Below, piece after piece: positions 54,906-63,476 of a DNA stretch of 64,000 nt. Source of the DNA: Pyrinomonadaceae bacterium (GTDB lineage: Bacteria; Acidobacteriota; Blastocatellia; Pyrinomonadales; Pyrinomonadaceae); NCBI GenBank assembly GCA_028284415.1, contig JANQRU010000001.1, forward strand, positions 496,001 to 560,000, read 5' to 3'. The notes below the pieces were generated by a model. That model had not been told where the DNA came from. It worked only from the letters and a program-made list of their open reading frames with translations, and searched no databases. Positions within the stretch are counted from its first letter, which is position 1. Every line of letters begins with the position of its first letter. Made by a program: the position numbers and the translations under genes.

Positions 54906-55619
54906 ATGAAACGTAGTTTACGAAGCATTATTTCATTATTTTCAATTTTACTTATTTCTTTAGCTCTTACATCAATGATCTTTGCCCAACAAGCAGGTGA
55001 TGTTAAGAGCGATGAAGGCACTAAGGTTACTAAAATCGGCATTTTGATGCCAAACGTAAAACTTGTAGAAGCTACAGGCGACATTTCCCCTGAGGAAGCC
55101 TTGAGAAACACTTATGCCGTATTGTTGCAATCTGATACTTTTGAAATTGTCGGTATTGGAGCAAAACTTAAATCCTTAGCTTTGGAAGAAGCTGTTAAAA
55201 AAGGTTGTGATTACATAATCAATGTAAGTTTACTTCAAGAGAAAAAGAAAAAAGGCGGTGGACTCTTTGGTAAAATCGCTCGTGATACAGGCAGACGTGC
55301 CACTTGGGAAACGGCAAGAAAAGTACCTTACGGCGGCGGGACAGGAGAAAGAATTGCCAGAACTGCTGCTCAATCAGCAATCATAAATACTGGATACACA
55401 ATGTCCAATATGTCTGTCAAAGTCAGAAAAAACGATAGATTTACATTGGACTACAGCGTTTCATCAACAAAAGGTGAGACACTCTTTGAAAACTCACTTA
55501 AAGAAAAAGCTACAAAGAAAAATAAAGATGAACTCTTAATGACCATGATCGAAAAATCAGCAGAAGATATCGTTTCTGTCCTGAGAAAACGTCCAGGTAG
55601 AACAAAAGTTACACCTTAA
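54906..55619 (+). CDS. Exported hypothetical protein
   Basis: A 237-residue exported protein, not recognised with certainty. The signal peptide covers about 1-28 (core ISLFSILLISLALTSMIFA then Q). The mature part reads like the nucleotide-free Rossmann/CsgG-style fold of envelope proteins (KIGILMPNVKLVE, LQSDTFEIVGIGAKLKSLALEEAVKKGCDYIINVSL). A Gly-rich loop (KKKGGGLFGKIARDTGRR, GGGTGERIARTAAQ) follows. It is a single gene with its own terminator. AGGAG precedes the ATG. Confidence 0.7.
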   Translation: MKRSLRSIISLFSILLISLALTSMIFAQQAGDVKSDEGTKVTKIGILMPNVKLVEATGDISPEEALRNTYAVLLQSDTFEIVGIGAKLKSLALEEAVKKGCDYIINVSLLQEKKKKGGGLFGKIARDTGRRATWETARKVPYGGGTGERIARTAAQSAIINTGYTMSNMSVKVRKNDRFTLDYSVSSTKGETLFENSLKEKATKKNKDELLMTMIEKSAEDIVSVLRKRPGRTKVTP

Positions 55620-55641
55620 AATCTTCACTTTCACAAATCAG

Positions 55642-55680
55642 AAAAGCCAGACAAACATTTTATTTGTCTGGCTTTTCTTT
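55642..55680 (+). terminator. Terminator after the exported hypothetical gene
   Basis: AAAAGCCAGACAAA (55642-55655) pairs perfectly with TTTGTCTGGCTTTT (55663-55676), followed by CTTT. It also lies downstream of the convergent regulator gene and can serve both. Confidence 0.92.
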
Positions 55681-55740
55681 ATTGAGCAATTAGAAAATTA
55701 ATTGAAACTAAAATAAATTTTAAGTCTTGCTATGTTCTTT

Positions 55741-57984
55741 CTAGAATCCACTCACTTTTATAATACTTCCAGTTGTTGCTCCGCGTGATAAAACTGCCTT
55801 TTTGCCATCTGGTGAGATATCTAAATCCAAAATTCTTAAATCTTTAAAATGCGTGATTTGTTTTTTCTCAAAAGTTTCCGTGGAAATAAACCAAACATTA
55901 TTAAAACTCTGTCCTCCGTCAAGATAATAAACCCCGCTTCCATCAGCCGCCCAATCTTTAGGTTGACCAATTTCCAGTTTTTTCCAATTTTTGGGATTGT
56001 CCTCATCAAACAAAATATTTATCCAGGGATGTTTTTCTTTTTCGTTTGCATCGAAATAATTTGATGCTATCTTTTTTGGATTTGTAGGTGAAATGACACT
56101 TCCACCTACTACGTTTTTTTGTATTAAGATAGGCTTACCTTTTCCATCCAATTCTCTTTTCCAAAGAGCCTTTGTATTTTCACCGAAAGATAGATAATAA
56201 AGCCACTTACCATCGGGCGAAATCACTGGAATCGCTTCATCAACGCCATTTGTAATTTGGCGAAGATTTTTACCATCTAAGTCAATTCGCCAAATATTTT
56301 GTTTACCTGTGCGATTTGAAGCAAACACGACAGATTTTCCATTAGGCGTTACGTCAATACGATTAATCCAAGCCGGTTCATCAAACGTCAGTTGTTGCTT
56401 TTCGAGCGTTTCGACATTAATTTTCCATAAATCGTTTGCCAAACCGTTTTTCGTACGGACATAAAAAATGTGCTTTCCATCAGATGACCAATTCAGCCCA
56501 AAAACACCATTTCGAATACCGGTCTCAAAAGTAAGCTGCTTTGTATTTGTCGTATCGTCCAGTGACATTAGATACAAATTTTGTGACTCAGCGAGGGTTG
56601 TTGTAAGTAAAAAACTTTCATCTGAAGCAACACGATAATCAGTATATTGGTTCGTGTCGTTGGTGATATTTCTCGCTTTACCTGTTAGGTATTCAAGATG
56701 CCAAATTTGTTTGGGCTTTCTCACTTTTTCACGAACTATAAGATATAAGCCTTTACCGTCTGCTTGCCATTGTGGATTACCAAAATGTCTCCATTTGGGA
56801 GTTTTGATTGGATTAATTGTTCCGTCGGCAATATCAACTTCCGCAAGTTCGCTTCTTGATTTCCCTTTTTTCAATCCTTTTTCTTTTGTAAAAACAATTA
56901 TTGCTAATTTTGTGCCATCAGGTTTCCAGGCTGGTTTTACTCCCCAAATTGCAAAAGTCTGATTTCCCTGTAAGGTTTTCACGATTCTCTTACCACTACC
57001 GTCTAAACTATTGCTTATAATTAAATCCGTCTTATCTTTTTCGGCGTCATATTCAAGATAAGTAATCTGGCTGCCGTCCGGTGAAATAGAAAAAAAGGAT
57101 GACAAACCTTTAACTACAGTTTCGGTTCTACCGCCATAAATCGGCACACGAAATACGGTGTTTGTATTCGTTTCATCTCTCGTGGAGTAATAAAGATAAT
57201 GTCCATCAGGTGAAAAAGTTAGACAATGGGGTTTAGCTTCTTGCGGAGGAATGATGACTGTCTCGCTTTTTGTTGGTAAATGCTGCATCGTCACCATGTA
57301 AAGACCATCCTTTGTGTGTGAAACATAAACAGCATTTTGATCATCTGGTGAAAGCCCTATATGGAAATCTCTACCCGATTCTGTGATGCGGTCATACTCT
57401 AACCTCTTCGCGTCTCTATCCTTATCAAAAACTAAACCTTCAAAATATGGAAAGACAAAAAACCAACTGGAAAATCCGACAAATGAAAAAGTTAAAAGAA
57501 TAGTAGAATAAAATAAAATACTTTTTGATGAGAATAAGCTTTTTGTTTTTGTTGGATTTTCGACAACCGAAACATTCAAATCTTTTTCGGAGGCAACATC
57601 CTGTTGTAAATAAATCTCACGTTCAAAAGTTTCTTTTTCAAGAATAGTTTCTTCAATTATTTCATTTACATCACCTAAAAAACGGTAACCTCGTCGCGGA
57701 ACATTTTTTATCAAATCTTTATCTACACCGTATTTATCAAATGTCTTTCTAAGCAAATAAATATTTTGACCTAGAACATTATCTTCAACAAAAGAATCCT
57801 TCCAAACATTGTTAAAAATTTCTTCTTTGGTGATGAGCTGACCGGGATTTTCAACCAAGACACAAAGAACCTCAATTGCCTTCAAAGGCAGATCAACATT
57901 CTCATTTTCGTACAAAAGAGTCTTTTTTCTGGTGTTCAATTTAAAATTTTCAAATTGATATAAATTGTTGATTTTATTACTCAT
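55741..57984 (-). CDS. Winged-helix membrane regulator with PD40/TolB-like propeller
   Basis: A 747-residue protein. The N-terminal winged helix resembles the two other regulators (LPLKAIEVLCVLVENPGQLITKEEIFNNVWKD, NVPRRGYRFLGDV). A membrane helix lies at about 150-172, and a TolB-type propeller fills the rest. PD40 motifs repeat many times (LSPDDQNAVYVSH, FSPDGHYLYYSTRD, ISPDGSQITYLEYD, ISPDGKWLYYLSF). The sensor differs from the TPR copies, so the three share output but not input. Four 11-nt repeats lie directly upstream. Confidence 0.88.
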   Translation of the reverse strand: MSNKINNLYQFENFKLNTRKKTLLYENENVDLPLKAIEVLCVLVENPGQLITKEEIFNNVWKDSFVEDNVLGQNIYLLRKTFDKYGVDKDLIKNVPRRGYRFLGDVNEIIEETILEKETFEREIYLQQDVASEKDLNVSVVENPTKTKSLFSSKSILFYSTILLTFSFVGFSSWFFVFPYFEGLVFDKDRDAKRLEYDRITESGRDFHIGLSPDDQNAVYVSHTKDGLYMVTMQHLPTKSETVIIPPQEAKPHCLTFSPDGHYLYYSTRDETNTNTVFRVPIYGGRTETVVKGLSSFFSISPDGSQITYLEYDAEKDKTDLIISNSLDGSGKRIVKTLQGNQTFAIWGVKPAWKPDGTKLAIIVFTKEKGLKKGKSRSELAEVDIADGTINPIKTPKWRHFGNPQWQADGKGLYLIVREKVRKPKQIWHLEYLTGKARNITNDTNQYTDYRVASDESFLLTTTLAESQNLYLMSLDDTTNTKQLTFETGIRNGVFGLNWSSDGKHIFYVRTKNGLANDLWKINVETLEKQQLTFDEPAWINRIDVTPNGKSVVFASNRTGKQNIWRIDLDGKNLRQITNGVDEAIPVISPDGKWLYYLSFGENTKALWKRELDGKGKPILIQKNVVGGSVISPTNPKKIASNYFDANEKEKHPWINILFDEDNPKNWKKLEIGQPKDWAADGSGVYYLDGGQSFNNVWFISTETFEKKQITHFKDLRILDLDISPDGKKAVLSRGATTGSIIKVSGF

Positions 57985-57993
57985 TTTAGATTT

Positions 57994-58037
57994 TTGAATG
58001 TTATTTCAAAGTAAATTGAAAGTTATATGAAGACTTT
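57994..58037. promoter_or_regulatory. Four 11-nt direct repeats upstream of the PD40 regulator
   Basis: TTGAATGTTAT (57994-58004), TTCAAAGTAAA (58005-58015), TTGAAAGTTAT (58016-58026) and ATGAAGACTTT (58027-58037) follow one another without gaps. The period equals one helix turn, as in PhoB/OmpR-type operators. They lie 10-53 bp before the regulator ATG, in the region shared with the divergent small gene at 58125. Confidence 0.5.
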
Positions 58038-58124
58038 TTCATTGCCCATCTAATAAACCTTATACAGCACACAAAAAAATTCTAATTTGTTTCTTTTGAC
58101 AAGAATTATAAACGAACTAACCAA

Positions 58125-58340
58125 ATGAAAAAAGAAATTTTTATAACTGAAAAGTATGAAAGGATAAGGGTTCGCCAGATTCGGCGGGAAATTCCTAATT
58201 CTCCATGTTGGAAATGCAGCCAAAATCAAGAATGGTTGACTGTTGACGAAGCTGCCGAACTTTTCCAAACAGATTCTGAAAACATATCAACAGATTTATT
58301 GAAATTAAGAAGAGATCATCAATCCCAAAAAGATAGGTGA
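58125..58340 (+). CDS. Small helix-turn-helix-like protein with a CxxC pair
   Basis: A 71-residue protein. It begins KKEIFITEKYERIRVRQIRRE, has CWKC in the middle, and continues WLTVDEAAELFQTDSENISTDLL, which resembles the helix-turn-helix of excisionase-like small proteins. Small proteins with this order of a basic strand, CxxC and DEAAxLF helix are, to my recollection, frequent in Acidobacteria. It lies between the divergent regulator and the FG-GAP genes. No clear Shine-Dalgarno is present. Confidence 0.6.
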   Translation: MKKEIFITEKYERIRVRQIRREIPNSPCWKCSQNQEWLTVDEAAELFQTDSENISTDLLKLRRDHQSQKDR

Positions 58341-58413
58341 TCTCAAAAAAGTGTGCTTGGAAATGATTCTTCCACAAAAAAATTAACATTTATATAAAAG
58401 TGGGAAAAAAAGA

Positions 58414-60078
58414 ATGAAAATAGTAAACAGAAAACACAACGTAGCTCTAAATTTGTTAATGATTTTTTTATTAACTAATTCAGTTTTATTAGCTAAAGAA
58501 GCTAACAACCAATTTAATGAATCTATTAAAACTAAACACAAGCTTAGTAAAAGCCTAAATTTTTCTTCAAGTTTTTTAAGCCCTTCTCCCACCTTTCCAT
58601 TTTTGCAAATGCAGAAATTTACTGGTGCGGAGCTTTCAAGTTCTGCCATTGGCTCGCCATTAGCAATATCAGGAAACACGATCATAGTAGCAGACAAAGA
58701 TGGTTCTAAGATCAGTGCTATAAAAAGAAGAAGTGACGGCAGATGGTATCTGATAACTACGACTTTAATTACAGACAACTCAGATGAATTATCTAGTTTT
58801 GCTGAAAAAAGAATCGCTATTGATGGCAATACTGCCGTTTTAGGAATACCTTTTCACCGCCCTGATGGGACTACAAGACTTGGAGCTGTTTACATTTTTG
58901 AGAAGGATCAAGGCGGGGTAAACAATTGGGGAATCTCAAAAAAAATACTTGCATTGGACGGGGCTGATGATGATCGCTTTGGATGGAGTGTTGATATTTT
59001 TGGAGACACAATTGTTGTTGGTGCTCCCGGTGATGACCAAACCGGAATAACCCAAGGCTCAACCTATATTTTCAAGCGTGATGAAGGCGGAACTAATAAT
59101 TGGGGTGAGGTAAGAAAAATAAAAGCCACACGTCCGTATCCTCTTTTCCAAGGAACGAACGTCACCTCATTTGGCAGTTCAGTTTCGATTTCGGGAGATA
59201 GAATTGCAGTTGGTTCTATGTTTGAACTTAACTCCATGTCAAAAACTATCGGAGCTGCTTATATTTTTGAGAAAGATTTTGGGGGCACTGACAATTGGGG
59301 AAATATAGCATCTGTCACTGCTTCCGATGATTTGGGAGGCACAACTCCTGTTGAATTTCTTTACTATGGCGAATCTGTTTCTTTAGATGGTGACGATTTG
59401 ATTGTAGGAGCTTCACATTACGATGGTGTCATAGATGATGAACCCGGAGCTGCCTATATCTATAACCGAAATTTCGGTGGTACAGACAATTGGGGGGAGG
59501 TTGTAAAACTCGTCGGTTCGGATTCTGCGAATGGTGATAGATTTGGTCAATCTGTTGATATTGAGGGAGATTACGCCATTGTTGGTGCAGATTTACACGA
59601 TTCACTTGGCTCACAATCAGGTGCTGCATATCTGTTCGAAAGAAATTCGGGCGGCACAAATAATTGGGGGGAGTGTAAAAAAATTACTCCTCATGATGGA
59701 GAAGTTAATTTTTTCTTCGGAAATGATGTGAATATTTCAGGAGAAAATATTGCTATCGGAGCACCTGTAACTGTTAACCCTAATAATTCCAGCGGTTCAA
59801 TTTATATTTTCGGCAACCCAACTCTCAAAAACCTACGCAAAATGCTTCGCCGTTTGCACGAGGAAGGTTCACTAACGGGCAGACAATTCAGAGACCTTAG
59901 AGAAAGACTAAACCTTGCCAGAGACTTTATTAATGCAGGTGAAAATGAACAGGCAAAAATTCAATTAGTAAGTTTTATTACTGATGTAAATAATTTGGTT
60001 TCTGTGAGTGTTTTGACGGCTAGAGAAGGTCAATTACTGACCGATGCCGCGGATCAAATAATCATCAACATCAGCTAA
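58414..60078 (+). CDS. Exported FG-GAP repeat protein with FIMAH-like C-terminus (copy 1)
   Basis: A 554-residue exported protein with a signal sequence in the first 32 residues (LNLLMIFLLTNSVLLAKE). About seven FG-GAP-type repeats fill residues 60-455, each with the pattern FGxSVxIxGDxIVVGAP....GAAYIFxRxxGGTNNWGE. The final 80 residues (NLRKMLRRLHEEGSLTGRQFRDLRERLNLARDFI...) match the helical FIMAH domain. It is likely an extracellular adhesion or calcium-binding propeller. A paralogue follows after 68 bp. Confidence 0.87.
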   Translation: MKIVNRKHNVALNLLMIFLLTNSVLLAKEANNQFNESIKTKHKLSKSLNFSSSFLSPSPTFPFLQMQKFTGAELSSSAIGSPLAISGNTIIVADKDGSKISAIKRRSDGRWYLITTTLITDNSDELSSFAEKRIAIDGNTAVLGIPFHRPDGTTRLGAVYIFEKDQGGVNNWGISKKILALDGADDDRFGWSVDIFGDTIVVGAPGDDQTGITQGSTYIFKRDEGGTNNWGEVRKIKATRPYPLFQGTNVTSFGSSVSISGDRIAVGSMFELNSMSKTIGAAYIFEKDFGGTDNWGNIASVTASDDLGGTTPVEFLYYGESVSLDGDDLIVGASHYDGVIDDEPGAAYIYNRNFGGTDNWGEVVKLVGSDSANGDRFGQSVDIEGDYAIVGADLHDSLGSQSGAAYLFERNSGGTNNWGECKKITPHDGEVNFFFGNDVNISGENIAIGAPVTVNPNNSSGSIYIFGNPTLKNLRKMLRRLHEEGSLTGRQFRDLRERLNLARDFINAGENEQAKIQLVSFITDVNNLVSVSVLTAREGQLLTDAADQIIINIS

Positions 60079-60146
60079 TGAAACTCGGAGAGGGTAAATT
60101 TATCCTCTCTATTTTTTATAAAAAAAATCTTTAATTCGGAGGAATT

Positions 60147-61733
60147 ATGAACTTATCAATTACTAAATTATTAAGAGGAATTGCTTTTCTAATTATTTGT
60201 TTGCTTACAACAAATAATTCTACATATTCTAAAAGCCTGTTAACCCAGAATCAAGCAAATCTAAATTTCAACAGTTTATTAAGCTCAACAACCGACTATC
60301 CGTTTTTACAAACCGCCAACATCTTCGGGAGTAGTTTCCCGGGAAGTCAAAAAATGGGTAGTGGAGTTGCTATCTCAGATGAGGTATTGGTTGTTGGGGC
60401 ACCTCTTAATAATAGAGCTTATGTTTATACACTAGACGGGAGCGGGGCATGGAATCTTGAGGCTATTTTGTCACCTTCCGAATTAACCTCAAATGATTAC
60501 TTTGGTTTTTCAGTCGGAGTTCATAAAAACAACATTATTGTCGGTAATCCCGATAATGGTCATGTTTCCCCCGCAAACCCAGGTTCTGCATACATATTTT
60601 CTCGTGATAAAGGTGGGACTAACAACTGGGGCTTAGTCAAAAAATTGAATGCTCCCAATGGATTCACCATGAGTCAATTTGGCTGGTCAGTTAGTTTTAC
60701 AAATAGCAAAGTTGTTGTCGGTTCTCCTGATACAGACGGTACAGGAGCAGCATATATATATGGAGCTTCAGTTGGTGGTACCCACAATTGGGGGCTAATC
60801 AAGAAAGTTACTCCATCAGATGGTGTTATTAATGGTAAATTTGGAACTTCAGTATCAATTTATAAGGGTAAGTTAGTTGTTGGAGCATCATCAAACAATA
60901 CTAATGGATATGTTGCTGGTGCGGCATTTGTGTTTACAAGAAACAAAGGCGGAACTAACAACTGGGGCGAGGTAAAGAAACTGCTTGCTTCGGATGGTAG
61001 TGCAGGAGATTATTTTGGACAATCTGTGTCAATTTATAAAAATACAATCGTTATTGGTGCGTTTGGTAACTCAATAAAAGGAATCGACTCTGGTTCAGCT
61101 TATGTTTTTGAAAAAGATTATGGTGGTGGTAATAATTGGGGAGAAATTAAGATTTTAGTAGGTTCTGATACTGCTACCTCAGATTCTTTTGGGAATGGAG
61201 TTGGTATCTCTGAAAATCATATTATTGTTGGTGCTTGGCACCACCGTAATACTAATATCTCTAATTATGGAGCCGCCTATATATTTGAACGAAATACTGG
61301 CGGAACAAATGAATGGGGAGAGTGCAAAGTTCTTTTACCATTAGGAGCTAATCAAATCGGACTTTTTGGCTGGGGAATAGCAATCTCTGGAGATAATGCC
61401 GTTGTTGGAGCTACTGGAACTTCAACTTATAGTCCTGGTGTTTCATCCGGAGCAGCTTTTGTCTTCGGTATCCCGACCACAGCCACCATCAAACAGATGG
61501 TTCAGCAATTGTTTGATAATGGAAGACTGACGACCAGCCAATCCAACTCATTAATCAACAAACTCAATCTCATTCAAGCCAAACTCGATGAAGGAAGTAA
61601 TGCTCAGGCAATCGTTATCCTCAATGATTTTATCACTGAAGTTCAGGGACTAGTTTCATCTGGAACAATAACCATCGAGGAGGCACTCCCCTTATCAGAT
61701 GCTGCATTCTATTTAGTAAATGTCAGCAGTTGA
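60147..61733 (+). CDS. Exported FG-GAP repeat protein with FIMAH-like C-terminus (copy 2)
   Basis: A 528-residue paralogue of the gene before it. Signal sequence at residues 8-28 (LLRGIAFLIICLLTTNNSTYS). FG-GAP-type units with the same GGTNNWG motif fill most of the length, and the C-terminal FIMAH-like part is clear (IKQMVQQLFDNGRLTTSQSNSLINKLNLIQAKLDEG). GGAGG eight bases before the ATG is a good ribosome binding site. Tandem duplication is evident, with variation between repeats. Confidence 0.87.
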   Translation: MNLSITKLLRGIAFLIICLLTTNNSTYSKSLLTQNQANLNFNSLLSSTTDYPFLQTANIFGSSFPGSQKMGSGVAISDEVLVVGAPLNNRAYVYTLDGSGAWNLEAILSPSELTSNDYFGFSVGVHKNNIIVGNPDNGHVSPANPGSAYIFSRDKGGTNNWGLVKKLNAPNGFTMSQFGWSVSFTNSKVVVGSPDTDGTGAAYIYGASVGGTHNWGLIKKVTPSDGVINGKFGTSVSIYKGKLVVGASSNNTNGYVAGAAFVFTRNKGGTNNWGEVKKLLASDGSAGDYFGQSVSIYKNTIVIGAFGNSIKGIDSGSAYVFEKDYGGGNNWGEIKILVGSDTATSDSFGNGVGISENHIIVGAWHHRNTNISNYGAAYIFERNTGGTNEWGECKVLLPLGANQIGLFGWGIAISGDNAVVGATGTSTYSPGVSSGAAFVFGIPTTATIKQMVQQLFDNGRLTTSQSNSLINKLNLIQAKLDEGSNAQAIVILNDFITEVQGLVSSGTITIEEALPLSDAAFYLVNVSS

Positions 61734-61808
61734 AGAAATTAATTTTGTAGAAGTAACGATTAAACCAATCATTACTTCTACAAAATTAACCACAATAAAG
61801 GAGAAGCT

Positions 61809-62246
61809 ATGGCAGCTAGATTAAATTTTAACCGACCTATTGATGGTATGAATTTCATATGGAATGTTTCACAACACGTCGGTGATAACACTTCTTGTGC
61901 TAACCGTCCGACTGATGTTGATCTTGTAAAAATACTTATTGGCGAATGCATCAGAGCAAGACCAATAAACTGGGTTAACCATACTTTACGAACTCCCCTC
62001 TTGGTAAATGGAGAGATGGATATGACTCTTGCGTATTGGATTAGAGCATTAAGTGCCAATGAAAACTCACCTTTAACAGCAATCGAGTCAGGAATAATAA
62101 GTCCAGCTAGAGGTGCTGGTTATGGCAGAAATTATTGGACAATCTTTAAGCTTAATTACGTTTTACACCAAAATGCCCCCAATGTCTGGCAAAACATCCC
62201 AAATCATAGAAATACAAAACCAGCTTTAAGAAATGAGCTTCAATAA
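61809..62246 (+). CDS. Small peptidoglycan-binding-like protein
   Basis: A 145-residue protein without signal peptide. Its start, VSQHVGDNTSCANRPTDVDLVKILI, matches the SVGxxxxNxxxDVxLVQxLL beginning seen in peptidoglycan-binding-like proteins tied to secretion systems. LLVNGEMDMTLAYWI and GIISPARG then take the place of the VDGxxGxxT and DGxIxP steps. GGAG eight bases upstream supports the start. It forms a pair with the gene 38 bp downstream. Confidence 0.6.
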   Translation: MAARLNFNRPIDGMNFIWNVSQHVGDNTSCANRPTDVDLVKILIGECIRARPINWVNHTLRTPLLVNGEMDMTLAYWIRALSANENSPLTAIESGIISPARGAGYGRNYWTIFKLNYVLHQNAPNVWQNIPNHRNTKPALRNELQ

Positions 62247-62284
62247 AGAAGTTTTTTGAATTAAATAGTTTAGAGGGAAAGTAT

Positions 62285-63394
62285 ATGTCTAGTGAATTTT
62301 TTAATGATACCAATGGAAACTTATGGTGGGCTGATTTTGATCAGATAATAATTCTACTTAGAATGTGGTCACAAGCAAAAGCCTATACTGAAACAATCAC
62401 TGTAAGCGAGCATAATGGTTTGCAAGAGTTAAATCTGGATCAATCACGCTTTCGTGGTTTAAGGGAAACGCTACATCAAAGGGAAATTGGCACAGTCTCT
62501 GAAAACATATATGCAAACCCGCAGAATGTTTTTAGTCATTTGGTAGGACGTTATCAAGACATACCTCGTCTAGAAGAGCAAAAACGAAGGCAATTTAACA
62601 GAGTTCAAAGTCATAACCATCAATTAATTGAAAGAAGAGTAACGAGAGGTGAAAGGACTGTCGCTGTACTGCAGTTCACACGCGATGTTTCTGCAGCAAT
62701 TTTCATGTGTTGCATTCCGGTAGCAGGTCTCGAACTTGGTCCTGCAATGGCACTTAGACTTGCCGGAAGTGTTTTTCAAGGAATATCCAATTATGAAGAT
62801 ACAGGAAATGCTGCGTCAGCTCTTGCTACAGGAGTTTTTTCTTTTAAATCCAGCTTATTGGGATTACCCGAAAGTGCAAACAGAGCCGCTCAAATAATTT
62901 TCACTATCGTAAACACAGGCAATCAGGCTGTAGCAAATTCAGCTATCAGCATGTTAACAGTTAACGACAGATCAGCGACAACATTTACAAATGTGCTTAG
63001 AGGAGAATTAATCAGTGGCGGATTTGATATTGCTGCCACACCAATTTTAAGTGCCGTAAATAGTAGGTTAGATGGAAATGTATTGCCTATCGCAGTAGAA
63101 ACTTTGGCAGGTCGTGGGGTTTCTGCTGCAGCTGGAGCCACAAATGATGCTTTGCCACAACCAGCTCAGAGCACAACCCAAACACCGAACCAAACGCCAC
63201 CAAATTCAGGTAATCAACCTGCCAATGCAGCAAGAATTCGGCAAGAATTGTTGAGACGAAGTTCACAAGCTCACCCCCTCCAAGGTATAGAAAATACACC
63301 TTTTTACAGGTATCTCTTAACAGGTGATGAGAATCAGCTACTATCCAGAGCTCAACAATATGTGATGGGAAATCTACTGCGAAGAGGAACTTGA
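62285..63394 (+). CDS. Hypothetical protein, possible toxin partner of the preceding gene
   Basis: A 369-residue protein I do not recognise. It opens with an aromatic, hydrophilic region (LWWADFDQIIILLRMWSQAK). Residues 120-240 are Ala/Gly-rich with hydrophobic helices (FTRDVSAAIFMCCIPVAGLELGPAMALRLAGS). A Gln/Pro/Asn-rich linker (PQPAQSTTQTPNQTPPNSGNQP) leads to a 60-residue end domain rich in Arg. No signal peptide. Length, composition and the preceding wall-binding-like gene suggest a delivered effector; there is no direct evidence. Confidence 0.6.
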   Translation: MSSEFFNDTNGNLWWADFDQIIILLRMWSQAKAYTETITVSEHNGLQELNLDQSRFRGLRETLHQREIGTVSENIYANPQNVFSHLVGRYQDIPRLEEQKRRQFNRVQSHNHQLIERRVTRGERTVAVLQFTRDVSAAIFMCCIPVAGLELGPAMALRLAGSVFQGISNYEDTGNAASALATGVFSFKSSLLGLPESANRAAQIIFTIVNTGNQAVANSAISMLTVNDRSATTFTNVLRGELISGGFDIAATPILSAVNSRLDGNVLPIAVETLAGRGVSAAAGATNDALPQPAQSTTQTPNQTPPNSGNQPANAARIRQELLRRSSQAHPLQGIENTPFYRYLLTGDENQLLSRAQQYVMGNLLRRGT

Positions 63395-63418
63395 TTCTTA
63401 AACTTCATGACTGTAAAT

Positions 63419-63451
63419 AAGGCAGTCAAAAGTATTTTTTTGACTGCCTTT
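63419..63451. terminator. Bidirectional terminator between the 62285 gene and the surface-protein gene
   Basis: AAGGCAGTCA (63419-63428) pairs with TGACTGCCTT (63441-63450) around a loop with a T run, with more A/T pairing inside. It separates the two convergent genes and can serve both. Confidence 0.8.
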
Positions 63452-63476
63452 AGTTACATTGAAGATATTATCTTTA

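Noticed and set aside
58414..61733. FG-GAP repeats as a CRISPR or DNA-level repeat array
   Set aside because: Repeats are at protein level with diverged codons and no fixed spacers; no CRISPR-like direct repeats occur in the window.
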